DNA of 32,680 nucleotides from Armatimonadota bacterium (lineage in GTDB: Bacteria > Armatimonadota > UBA5829 > DTJY01). Below are positions 23,802 to 31,973 of this stretch, piece by piece. Every line of letters begins with the position of its first letter. Position 1 is the first letter of the stretch. The position numbers and the translations under genes were made by a program. Under the pieces are notes generated by a model, which saw nothing but the letters and a program-made list of their open reading frames with translations, searched no databases and had not been told where the DNA came from. The stretch spans positions 1-32,680 of the forward strand of contig JAGONM010000037.1 in the NCBI GenBank assembly GCA_017993055.1, given 5' to 3'.

Positions 23802-24494
23802 ATGAGTCCTGATGGGGAAACCAGTTATGAGCCAGTCCGTGGGCAAGAGCCTGAACGGGCTGGCTCTTTCTCTTGCCGAAACACTCTGGTCGTGGGGCTT
23901 ACAGGCGGAGTGGCGTCGGGTAAGTCTACGGTGGCGCACATGCTGGAGGCCATGGGGGCCACTTGGATCAGCGCCGATGAAATCGTCCACGCGTTGCTCG
24001 CTCCGGGAACGGAGACTTCGAGTCAGGTGGCGAGGGAGTTCGGTTCTGAGGTGCTCTCTCCAAGCGGTGGAGTTGACCGCGGCAAGCTGGGGACGATCGT
24101 GTTCAGCGATGTCGAGAAGCGGCGTCGGCTTGAAGCGATCCTGCATCCGATCGTCATGAAGGAGATTTCCAGTAGCATAGAGAGGTTTCGAGACTGTGGG
24201 TCGGGAGTGCTGGTCGTTGAGGTCCCTCTTCTGGTAGAGATCGGGGCTGCAAGGATGTTCGATAAGATTCTGGTGGTGTCTGCGGAACAAGAGAGCCAGA
24301 TCAGCCGTCTACATAAGCGATGCAACCTGAACAGAGATGAAGCGGAACTGCGCCTCAAGGCGCAGTTGCCGATGAAGGACAAGATGCAGTTCGCTGACTG
24401 GGTTATCAGCACCGAAGGCACTCTGGCCGACACCAGAACGCGGGTGGAGAGACTCTGGTGTGACATTCAAGAGTGCCTTGCACTTGGGGAATAG
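23802..24494 (+). CDS. coaE: Dephospho-CoA kinase
   Basis: 230 residues. It phosphorylates dephospho-CoA with ATP, the last step of coenzyme A synthesis, in the cytoplasm. Motifs: P-loop VVGLTGGVASGKSTVAHML near residues 30-48, the ISADEIVHALL segment (family DADxIxH), ILHPIVMKEI, VVEVPLLVEIGAARMFDKIL, the lid region QISRLHKRCNLNRDEAELRL, KAQLPMKDKMQFADWVI. All are normal for CoaE. ATG 23802 gives an N-terminal extension of about 28 residues before the P-loop that most CoaE lack, and I see only a weak ribosome-binding site, so the true start may be further in, although no ATG, GTG or TTG with a good site is obvious. The length without the extension (about 200) is typical. Confidence 0.92.
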   Translation: MSPDGETSYEPVRGQEPERAGSFSCRNTLVVGLTGGVASGKSTVAHMLEAMGATWISADEIVHALLAPGTETSSQVAREFGSEVLSPSGGVDRGKLGTIVFSDVEKRRRLEAILHPIVMKEISSSIERFRDCGSGVLVVEVPLLVEIGAARMFDKILVVSAEQESQISRLHKRCNLNRDEAELRLKAQLPMKDKMQFADWVISTEGTLADTRTRVERLWCDIQECLALGE

Positions 24495-24506
24495 CTGTGC
24501 TATAAT
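24478..24506 (+). promoter_or_regulatory. Extended -10 promoter of the exported-protein operon
   Basis: TGC-TATAAT: TATAAT at 24501-24506 with TG at 24498-24499, and a partial -35, TTGCAC (24478-24483), at 17 bases. The -35 lies within the last codons of coaE. Predicted transcript start is about 24513. Confidence 0.65.
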
Positions 24507-24512
24507 CTCACG

Positions 24513-24844
24513 GTTCGCGGCAAGGCCCCGGTTTTGCGGGCTTGCGATGAGATTGATGCGCGGTTTACGGGACGTGCGCGTGCATCTTCCGAGCGGGTAG
24601 TTAGTCAGGGCATTCCATAACAATATGCGCCATTCCAAAGGACGGTAGACCGGGCTCGCCGAAAGCCGACAGCACTCCTTGATTCATCAGGAACAGCACC
24701 CCCCTTGGAATCAGCATGTTTGCCTTGGCCTCTGACGAGCCTGCCCCGTTAGAGCCGGGTGATTGGGCCTTCTGCGCAACCGTGATCCCGTCGAGATTAT
24801 CCGGCGACGTGCCGGGCCAAATCGTCTTAGGAGGACATATTCCT
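24513..24844 (+). other. 330-base leader/intergenic region with a bulged hairpin
   Basis: The gap from the coaE stop (24494) to GTG 24845 is 350 bases. Near the predicted transcript start lies a hairpin: GCAAGGCCC (24520-24528) with GGGCTTGC (24538-24545), eight pairs with one bulged G and a loop of nine. No T-run follows. Beyond it I see no RNA family and no convincing + strand gene before the signal peptide start. A 38-codon - strand reading frame (24601-24717) is open but unsupported. Most of the region is unexplained. Confidence 0.35.
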
Positions 24845-26731
24845 GTGAGACCATTCAGAAACCATGCCAGGCGCTGGCCGGTCAGCGCGCTGTGCATCGT
24901 CTCCCTCTGTGCAGCACTGTGCAGCGGACTGTTCTTCTCCACGCCGCTGCGGGCGCAGGTAGGCATTACGCAGGTCGCTGTCGTAGATTTCCGAAATTCG
25001 AGCAAGATGCCCGGACAGATGTTCGGGCGCATGGCAACAGATGCCGTGGTGCTCGAGCTCATCCGGTCAGGCAAGTTCGGCGTCGTCCCCAGTGATTCCC
25101 TGTCCGCCATGATGAACCAGCTCGGCTACGATGCGAATATGAGCCAATCCGCAATGATCCGTCTGGGCCAGGAAGTGGAAGCTTCGGCGGTTCTGAGTGG
25201 CGACGTCCTCTCCATCAACTTCGACAAAGACAAGAAGAAGGCGGAGGCGCGGATTGCCGTCAAACTTCTGGATGTAGCCTCGGGCGAGATGCTGAACGGC
25301 GCGGTTGCGACTGGGATCAGCCAGCCGCGAACCGGCTACACCGCAGATGAGGACAGGATGCTCGTCGAGGCGATCAAGGACGCCGCTCGAACGGCGGTTG
25401 AGACCATGGTTGCCTATACCATCCCTGAGGCGACCGTCCTGAACTCGGTGGGCACAAGCGAGGTACTCCTGAACAAGGGATCCCGGGAGGGGCTCCAGCC
25501 CGGCATGGAGATGATCGTCATCCGCCGGATGGATGGCGGCGAGGAAGTCGTCGGGCGCGTCAGGGTGAACAAGGTCAGCGACAGCGATGCCATGGCGACT
25601 ATTCTGAAGGCTCCGAGGGGTGTCAAGCCCGAGGACCGAGTGCGCGCCGTCTACAAGATGCCTGATATCAGCGACACTAGCCGCACCGTCGCACCGCGGT
25701 CATCCAGCAGGCCCAGCATCACGAGCGGGAACAAGCTTCTCATGGGCTTGGCGCTCATTATCGGCATAGGCGCGCTCTTTGGCAATCTGGGCGACAAACC
25801 GGAGTCGGTGAGCGGCGTTGCTGCGGCCGGAGCCACTCCCGACATCACTTCCGCGTTCGACGATGGCGGGGTCTTCATTGGCTGGAACGAGCCTAGGGGC
25901 GTCAGAACCTCGGATATCATAGAGTACCACGTTTGGCGTGACAATCACGGCAACTACTTCGCCAGCGGAGGGGAAGCCACGCTCGCCGGCCCGGTTCTGG
26001 TGCCTGACAGTGTGACAGCCACTCCCTACAACGGCGGAATAGGGCGTTTCGATCATCACAGCATTGATGATACAGCAGTTCGTCTGGATTATACGTGGAA
26101 CTACGTCGGTATAGATGGTGAGTTGGCTCAAGGCACACAAGCCAATATGCCAGGAATAACCGTTGGAAAGACTCACAAGTACTGGCTGTCCTGTGTGTAC
26201 CGCATTACTAGCCCGACGGATGGCAGCGTGGGGTACAAAGAGAGTACGCCGACGTATCTTGGCACGGCGACCTACGTGCTGCCCCCGGTGTGCGTGAGCC
26301 CGGATGCGACCACCGGTCTGCCCCTTAGCAGTATTACATTTGAATGGGAGTTGTCCGCGGGCGCCAACCGCTACCGGGTCGAGGTATCAACTAGCGATGA
26401 CTTCATCCGTGATCAGACCGTATGCTTTGACGTTAACCGGAGTACAGACCGGTTGACGGTTGACCTAAGGAGCCACCCGGAGTTGGCAGGTGTATTTGAT
26501 GGTCAGGAGCTGTTCTGGCGCGTGGGAGCCAAGAACAGTAATGACAGGCCTGGGCCAATGCCCTCGGGAAACGGTGCTTCCGCTGCGGCGACCGGGACGA
26601 AGAACACGCGGTATATCTACTCCACAGAGGCACTCAGTTTCTTTGTTGACGCACCTCCCGGCACCGGCCCCGGCGATGATGACGGCGGGGGCGACGACGG
26701 CGGCGGCCCTCCTCCGCCTCCGGATATCTGA
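24845..26731 (+). CDS. Exported CsgG/LpoB-like protein with C-terminal beta domain and D/G-P tail
   Basis: 628 residues. GTG 24845 with TAGGAGGA nine bases upstream gives a signal peptide (WPVSALCIVSLCAALCSGLF, cut near residue 37); the frame is open 43 codons further up but without a ribosome-binding site. Residues about 40-190 look like the CsgG/LpoB-type fold: ITQVAVVDFRNSS, ATDAVVLELIRSGKFGVVPS, SAVLSGDVLSINFD, IAVKLLDVASGEML. Residues about 200-270 (NKGSREGLQPGMEMIVIRRM) look like a small beta domain of the FlgT-C type. A single membrane helix follows (LLMGLALIIGIGALFG, about 298-313). The remainder resembles a fibronectin/Ig-like domain (VFIGWNEPRG, YHVWRDN; ITFEWELSAGANRYRVEVST). The tail is Asp/Gly-rich then five prolines. 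It heads the operon of exported proteins, 35 bases before the protease. Role inferred only: envelope assembly or secretion accessory. Confidence 0.68.
   Translation: MRPFRNHARRWPVSALCIVSLCAALCSGLFFSTPLRAQVGITQVAVVDFRNSSKMPGQMFGRMATDAVVLELIRSGKFGVVPSDSLSAMMNQLGYDANMSQSAMIRLGQEVEASAVLSGDVLSINFDKDKKKAEARIAVKLLDVASGEMLNGAVATGISQPRTGYTADEDRMLVEAIKDAARTAVETMVAYTIPEATVLNSVGTSEVLLNKGSREGLQPGMEMIVIRRMDGGEEVVGRVRVNKVSDSDAMATILKAPRGVKPEDRVRAVYKMPDISDTSRTVAPRSSSRPSITSGNKLLMGLALIIGIGALFGNLGDKPESVSGVAAAGATPDITSAFDDGGVFIGWNEPRGVRTSDIIEYHVWRDNHGNYFASGGEATLAGPVLVPDSVTATPYNGGIGRFDHHSIDDTAVRLDYTWNYVGIDGELAQGTQANMPGITVGKTHKYWLSCVYRITSPTDGSVGYKESTPTYLGTATYVLPPVCVSPDATTGLPLSSITFEWELSAGANRYRVEVSTSDDFIRDQTVCFDVNRSTDRLTVDLRSHPELAGVFDGQELFWRVGAKNSNDRPGPMPSGNGASAAATGTKNTRYIYSTEALSFFVDAPPGTGPGDDDGGGDDGGGPPPPPDI
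26660..26728 (+). repeat. Low-complexity Gly/Asp then Pro tract, CsgG-like protein C terminus
   Basis: Encodes a tail whose core is DDDGGGDDGGGPPPPP. Similar tracts occur in the next two genes (28018-28074 and 31848-31904). Confidence 0.85.
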
Positions 26732-26766
26732 TGCAGTCTTTCGTTGCAGGGAAAGCAGGGTAGGAG

Positions 26767-29700
26767 ATGACCAAGATACTTGGTAGAACGATAGTCAGGG
26801 GCACCAAGAGCCTCTTCCTCGTCTGCGGGATACTGATCGCCGTTCAGGGGTGGGCGGCGCAGGGTTTCGTCCGCCGGCCGGCTCCCTCTAGGGAATACGC
26901 GGCCAACCAGGTAATGGTGACGCTTCGTCCGGGATACACCGAGGCCGATCTATCGGCCTTGAATGCCGCTTACGGAAGTCGCGTCGTGCGGCGGCTTAGC
27001 AACGGCAGCACGTTTCTGCTGGATCTCCCGGGAAGCGGCGCGCCTTCCGAGTCGTTTGTGGCGAGCGGGTCTGCGATCGCGAGGAAATACCCTGCCGTCC
27101 AGGGTGTACAGCACAACTACTACCATGAGATAAAGGCCAGGCCGAACGACGAGTACTTCAACGCCTATTACGATACGCTGTCGAGGCTGATGGGTCAGTG
27201 GTACTTCCAGCCGGATCCCTCAGATGCCGCCATTAAGCACGTATATGCCACGGAGGCATGGGACCTGCAACAGGGCAGCAGCGACATCATCGTCGCCGTC
27301 ATCGACACCGGGATCAGGACGAAGAGCGCCCTCGGAGATGACGGCACGACCTACTATCGCACGCCGCATCCGGATCTCGTGGGCAGGCTGATTGTGGATC
27401 CTGCGCCGGTGCTCAGTCCGTACGGAGTGATCCCTCCCGACACCGCGATGGGGGATAACGACCCGTCGCCGCCTGAGAACGCCGGCGCCTATGTCGCAGC
27501 CCACGGCACAATGGTCGCCGGATTGATCGCGGCTCAAGGCGACAACACCATCGGCATCAGTGGGATGTGCTGGAACGGCGTCAAGATTCTGCCGGTCAAG
27601 GTCGCGACTGATGAGGATGGGCTTATCTGGGACGACGCCGTGTTTGACGCGCTGGAGTACTGCATAAGATATCGGGACACCGAGCTTACGTCGTCCGGCT
27701 TTCCCAAGCGAGTAAACGTGATCAACATGAGCTTTGGCCGCCAGACGCTGTGGCCGTCCACTCTGGTGTCGCAGATTCAGCGAGCTGCCGCCTCCGGAAT
27801 CATCCTGGTGTCTACGTCCGGCAACGAGTGGGAGTCCGGCCCGTACCCGCCGGACTATCCTGCGGCGCTGGATGAAGTGATCTGCGTAGGTAGCACGGAC
27901 AGGCGCGATGTGGTGAGTACCTTCTCCCAGCGGGGGCGAGCGCTCGATATCGTCGCTCCGGGAGAGGACGTCATAAGCACGGCCTTCAGTCCCTATCTGG
28001 CCGAGATTGGTCCCGTAGATTCGGGCGGCGGAGATAACGGGGGCGGCGGCGGTCCGCCGATAAACCCTCCCGGTTACTACCCTTCTCAGATTCAGGCGAT
28101 CGGTTCGCTCTTCCCTGACAAGTACGGCAACTACATCGCCGAGTTCATAAGCGGATCGTCTTTCGCGACGGCCATCGTGTCTGGCGCGGCCGCGTTGCTG
28201 ATGTCTCAGGGTGTTCCGGCTGCGGACGTGAAGAACATGCTCTACAGCACTGCTACGCCTAAGGGATTCGGCCGTCCGAACGAGACGTACGGCTGGGGGT
28301 TGCTGAACGTTCGCGCGGCGCTCGAAAAGGCCTCGATTGACGTCCAGATCCAGACTCCTGCGAAGTCGAGCGTTGTGACAAGTGCGCGCCCCAGGATTCG
28401 CATTGACTTCCGGCATGCCCTGGCCTCATCCATCCGAGTATGGCTCGACAAGGGCACGGCTGGCCAGGTGCTGCTCATCGGAGGATCGGGTGCGGCTATT
28501 CAGGATTGGAGCGGCTTGTACTACACGCTCGATGCGGCCGCCGGGAAGACCTATCTTCAGTTCGATTACCCGATCGCCGCCGGTTCACACACCATCACGG
28601 CTTCCGCAGACAGCGACATTCTTTTCGATTCGGAGCTTCCGGTCGCGGTATCGGCGGAGGACTCCAGTACCTTTATCGTTCGGGCCGCCACGCTGAATCC
28701 GGGCTGGCACATGTTCTCCGTGCCCTACAAGCTCGACAGTTCCGTTACCCCGGATCAGGTGATCGGAACGGGTTCGCAGCTGTGGAGGTACGCCTACACG
28801 GATGGAGAGAGCCCGCGGTATGCCGCATATGCATATGGAGCGCGCATGGACAACGAAGCGACGTTCCATCCTTACAGCGTCATCGCGAACCTGTCCGTTC
28901 GGCCGTCCGGTAGTGCTGTCGCCACGCCTCCGGCCGGTCTCGGCTACTGGCTGAGAGTTCGGAGTTCCGGTTGGACTCTGCCGGGTCTGAATCCGGCTAC
29001 GGCTTCCGAGGTGGGGGGCGGGCCTTATGAGATCGGGCTCTATAAGGGATGGAATATGGTTGGATGCCCGTACGTTTCGGCCGCTCCCTGGTCGAGCGCG
29101 CTGGTGGATTACGGCGGACTGCGCCTGACAGCGCAGGAAGCAGTCACGATGGGCTGGATTGGCAACTATATATACAGCTATGATCCTGTCAACCAGAGGT
29201 ATAGCACCGCGTCGGTGAGCAGTGCGGTGATGCAGCCCTGGCAGTCGCAGTGGGTGAAGGTCAAGGTGGATGCTCCGATTACGGCGCGCACGTACAACGC
29301 ATCCTTCCAGGGTACGTTTGGACTGACTACGGCGCCGGACTGCACGGGTCAGGTTGCATCGGACTGGTCTGCATTCGCGGCTAGCGGAGAGGCGCACTTC
29401 ACCGTTGGGTCCGTGGGTGTCACCGATGGTGTGTCCCAGAAAGTCATGCCGGCGAGTTCGGCCGGGTGGTTCGTTGGAGGCATCTACCAGCAGATAGCGG
29501 TTTTGCCCGGGCAGAGATACACCTTTTCGGCATGGACCAGGCGAGACATGAACTGCTCCGGAGTTTCGGGCACTTGCAGGTGGCCGTTCGGAGAAGGCAC
29601 TCAGGTCGGTATTGATCCGACCGGTGGTACCGACCCTCTCGCGTCGAGCGTTGTCTGGTCTTCAACCGAGTCCCTCGTCGGGGACTGGTCGCAGCAGCTC

Positions 29701-29862
29701 GCGTATGCGACCGCGCAGTCGTCAACCATGACGGTGTTTGTGGCGGCGTTTGCCGGTGCGCCCGGGACAGACCGTTCGGTCTACATTGACAACGCCCAGG
29801 TGTCAGGCGGGCATGACATCACGTTGATAGTCAACCCGGGCTATACCACCGATCGGCTCTGA
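26767..29862 (+). CDS. Secreted subtilisin-family (S8) serine protease with C-terminal adhesion-like modules
   Basis: 1031 residues. Signal peptide about 1-31 (SLFLVCGILIAVQGWAA). Residues 43-125 look like the fervidolysin-type propeptide/inhibitor (NQVMVTLRPGYTEADLSALN). The S8 domain (about 150-525) has Asp180 (VAVIDTG), His246 (AAHGTMVAGLIAA), oxyanion Asn353 (STSGNEWESG) and Ser465 (SGSSFATAIVSGAAALL): a complete catalytic set. A Gly/Asp/Pro tract (418-436) is inserted just before the catalytic Ser strand. After the protease come an Ig-like region (about 525-640), a GWNMxGxPY module (about 644-840, shared with the next protein) and a carbohydrate-binding-like beta-sandwich (about 845-1031). 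ATG 26767 follows GGGTAGGAG directly, so ribosome spacing is tight. It should be secreted and self-activating; substrate unknown. It overlaps or nearly abuts the next gene. Confidence 0.9.
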   Translation: MTKILGRTIVRGTKSLFLVCGILIAVQGWAAQGFVRRPAPSREYAANQVMVTLRPGYTEADLSALNAAYGSRVVRRLSNGSTFLLDLPGSGAPSESFVASGSAIARKYPAVQGVQHNYYHEIKARPNDEYFNAYYDTLSRLMGQWYFQPDPSDAAIKHVYATEAWDLQQGSSDIIVAVIDTGIRTKSALGDDGTTYYRTPHPDLVGRLIVDPAPVLSPYGVIPPDTAMGDNDPSPPENAGAYVAAHGTMVAGLIAAQGDNTIGISGMCWNGVKILPVKVATDEDGLIWDDAVFDALEYCIRYRDTELTSSGFPKRVNVINMSFGRQTLWPSTLVSQIQRAAASGIILVSTSGNEWESGPYPPDYPAALDEVICVGSTDRRDVVSTFSQRGRALDIVAPGEDVISTAFSPYLAEIGPVDSGGGDNGGGGGPPINPPGYYPSQIQAIGSLFPDKYGNYIAEFISGSSFATAIVSGAAALLMSQGVPAADVKNMLYSTATPKGFGRPNETYGWGLLNVRAALEKASIDVQIQTPAKSSVVTSARPRIRIDFRHALASSIRVWLDKGTAGQVLLIGGSGAAIQDWSGLYYTLDAAAGKTYLQFDYPIAAGSHTITASADSDILFDSELPVAVSAEDSSTFIVRAATLNPGWHMFSVPYKLDSSVTPDQVIGTGSQLWRYAYTDGESPRYAAYAYGARMDNEATFHPYSVIANLSVRPSGSAVATPPAGLGYWLRVRSSGWTLPGLNPATASEVGGGPYEIGLYKGWNMVGCPYVSAAPWSSALVDYGGLRLTAQEAVTMGWIGNYIYSYDPVNQRYSTASVSSAVMQPWQSQWVKVKVDAPITARTYNASFQGTFGLTTAPDCTGQVASDWSAFAASGEAHFTVGSVGVTDGVSQKVMPASSAGWFVGGIYQQIAVLPGQRYTFSAWTRRDMNCSGVSGTCRWPFGEGTQVGIDPTGGTDPLASSVVWSSTESLVGDWSQQLAYATAQSSTMTVFVAAFAGAPGTDRSVYIDNAQVSGGHDITLIVNPGYTTDRL
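28018..28074 (+). repeat. Gly/Asp/Pro tract inside the protease domain
   Basis: Encodes residues 418-436 (core GGGDNGGGGGPPINPP) as an insertion between the S8 strand DVISTAFSPYL and the catalytic Ser motif. Matches in style the tails of both neighbouring genes. Confidence 0.8.
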
Positions 29863-29897
29863 TGCGACGACGCGGCACGGGTTTACGGAGGATCATA

Positions 29898-31907
29898 TTG
29901 TTACAGCGAAATCACGCATCACTGACCTTCTTGCTTAGCGCGGCCGTGTTGCTGCTGCTTCCGACAGCTGCGTTGACGCAAGAGGACGTGGTTACGTCGA
30001 TATCCATGAATAACAGTTTCGTCGGCGTGACCATATATCAGAGCGGCGCGGACTCCTCCGGGCGCTTTTCGATATGGAACGTCGAGGGCGATCCCTCCAG
30101 TTCCATGGACGACCATGAGTCCGTGGTTGACTGGGGATCGGTCCGCCTCATGATAGATATGCTGCCGGAGGACGAGGACACACTTGGCAAGGTGTGGGCG
30201 ACGTTCGAGAAGGGCGGCAGTCTCGGCATCTGGGGTGACGCTGGTGACGGCTCCTGGTTGCTTGTGCCAAGCCTTGTGCCGAACCAGAAGGCGATCAGGG
30301 GAATCTGGCAGCCGGTTCCTGCCGAAGGAGTTCTGGGGCCGATCACCTTCGAACAGGAGGTCAGGCTGCTGCACGACATGGTTCGCTTCAAGTGGACGAT
30401 CACGAACAATGACGCGGTCTCGCACCAGGTCGGGGTCAGGATTGACGGTGACATATTTGTCGAGCCGCAGAATACCGGCGTGCTCAATCAGCGAAATGCC
30501 GTCAGCATTCCGGGCTATCCTCTTGTGGAAGAGCGCACCTTGATCTCGTCTCCACAGATTCCGGCTTACGTGGACTTCTACAACGGTGTGAGCGATCCGT
30601 CGAGAGCAGCTCGCATCGTTCTTGAAGGCAACAGCGCGGCCAAACCCGATATGCTGGGCATCGATGAATACTCGGCGCTGTCATCCAGTGCATGGTCGTA
30701 CGTTGCTGATCCGCTGAGCACATCGCTCGTTCCGAAGTTCATCTGGGGATACGAGATTTGGCCTGAACACCAATACATCACCAACAATCTGGGATATGCG
30801 GCGTTCTGGAAACCGGTCACCGTCGCCGCCGGGAAGAGTCGGACCATCATCCACTACATCGGCAATCCGGCGTGGAATAGCTCTGTCAACTTGCCGAGCA
30901 TTGACCGCCCGGTGTATGCGGCATCCGTCAACGGGCCGGTCGCTCTGAAATACTATGTGGATGAGATCACCGGCGAGGAGGTCTACGGTCCGGAGACATT
31001 CCGGATCACGGCCTCTCTGGAGAACCAGGACTCGGCGACGAACCTGACGAACTGCGGGTTCACCTTGATCCTGCCTTCCGGTCTGGCTCTGGACTCTTCG
31101 GAGCCACAGGCGACCAAGAGCATACCGCTGATCGGCGCTAACAGTGAGAGTTCGGTTTCCTGGCTCGTCAGGGCCACCGGCGCGAAGACAGGCTTGTTGA
31201 CTTACTACGTTTCCGTCAATGCCTATCCGATGGGCGGGACGATCTTGCGCCGCGATATCAACGTTCCGGCGATATCCACGCGTTCGCTGACCTATGGCTG
31301 GCAGCAGTTCTCGGTGCCGTTCTTGCTGACGAGCACCAGCCCGAGTTCGCTCGGACTGATGCCGGGCAGCATGATCAAGATGTTCCGATACGACACGAGT
31401 CTGCCCAGGAGCGCACCTTACTACCCCTATGAGGAAGTCCTGAGCGTCACCCCCGGAGAAGCATACTGGCTGAAGATGGCTGTTCCATCTCAGACCGACA
31501 TGACGCCCGGCACGTACGCGCCTCTACAATGGCAGGGCGGTACAGGTCACATGATCCCGGTGCGTCGGGGTTGGAACATGATAGGAAACCCGTATGTGTA
31601 CATCGTGACCATGGGCGAGTTGAAGTTCTATGCTCCTGCCTACGGGATACTGACGTACGATGAAGCCATCGCGAAGCGGATGATCAGCCGGACGCTGTAC
31701 TCCTGGAACACGACCTTCAATACCTGGAACTGGTCCACTCTGCGCAGCGCTCCACTGACGCCGTGGCAGGGATACTGGTTCAAACTGCTGGACGATCGAG
31801 TTGAGGCGATTGTCATTTCCCCAGCAGCGCAGATAGGCGCCAGCGTGGGCGGTTCGCCGCCGGACGACGGCGGTGACGATGGGGGTGGGCCGCCGCCCAT
31901 TCCGTAG
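29898..31907 (+). CDS. Secreted protein with GWNMxGxPY module and D/G-P tail
   Basis: 669 residues from TTG 29898, which has GGAGG six bases upstream and gives a signal peptide (ASLTFLLSAAVLLLLPTAAL, cut before QEDVV). ATG 29862 in the same frame overlaps the protease stop (TGATG) but has no ribosome-binding site; it would add 12 residues. The region to about residue 330 is beta-rich (FKWTITNNDAVSHQVGVRID) and I cannot assign it to a family. Residues about 360-455 look like a CARDB/Ig-like domain (TASLENQDSATNLTNCGFTL). Residues about 466-640 are the module shared with the upstream protease: YGWQQFSVPF, MFRYD, GEAYWLK, RRGWNMIGNPYV, LTYDEAIAKRMI, LTPWQGYWFKL. The C terminus is another Asp/Gly then Pro tract. 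No catalytic motif is seen. Confidence 0.78.
   Translation: MLQRNHASLTFLLSAAVLLLLPTAALTQEDVVTSISMNNSFVGVTIYQSGADSSGRFSIWNVEGDPSSSMDDHESVVDWGSVRLMIDMLPEDEDTLGKVWATFEKGGSLGIWGDAGDGSWLLVPSLVPNQKAIRGIWQPVPAEGVLGPITFEQEVRLLHDMVRFKWTITNNDAVSHQVGVRIDGDIFVEPQNTGVLNQRNAVSIPGYPLVEERTLISSPQIPAYVDFYNGVSDPSRAARIVLEGNSAAKPDMLGIDEYSALSSSAWSYVADPLSTSLVPKFIWGYEIWPEHQYITNNLGYAAFWKPVTVAAGKSRTIIHYIGNPAWNSSVNLPSIDRPVYAASVNGPVALKYYVDEITGEEVYGPETFRITASLENQDSATNLTNCGFTLILPSGLALDSSEPQATKSIPLIGANSESSVSWLVRATGAKTGLLTYYVSVNAYPMGGTILRRDINVPAISTRSLTYGWQQFSVPFLLTSTSPSSLGLMPGSMIKMFRYDTSLPRSAPYYPYEEVLSVTPGEAYWLKMAVPSQTDMTPGTYAPLQWQGGTGHMIPVRRGWNMIGNPYVYIVTMGELKFYAPAYGILTYDEAIAKRMISRTLYSWNTTFNTWNWSTLRSAPLTPWQGYWFKLLDDRVEAIVISPAAQIGASVGGSPPDDGGDDGGGPPPIP
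31848..31904 (+). repeat. Gly/Asp then Pro tract at C terminus
   Basis: Encodes a tail with core DDGGDDGGGPPPIP, matching the tail of the CsgG-like protein two genes upstream. Confidence 0.85.
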
Positions 31908-31973
31908 GGGTATTGCACTGCCGCAGAGCATCGGCTGGCCCATGTTTCTAGCTCTCTTGAGGTATTTAATAGT

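Noticed and set aside
24601-24717. A 38-codon - strand open frame (beginning MLIPRGVLFLMNQGV) in the gap before the CsgG-like gene, open further upstream into that gene.
   Set aside because: Its peptide looks fairly natural, but there is no ribosome-binding site, promoter or recognisable family, and the upstream part overlaps a well-supported signal peptide. Kept as unresolved only.
24716-24844. Longer N terminus for the CsgG-like protein starting at ATG 24716.
   Set aside because: GTG 24845 has a strong TAGGAGGA site and gives a clean signal peptide; the longer form would bury the signal 43 residues in.
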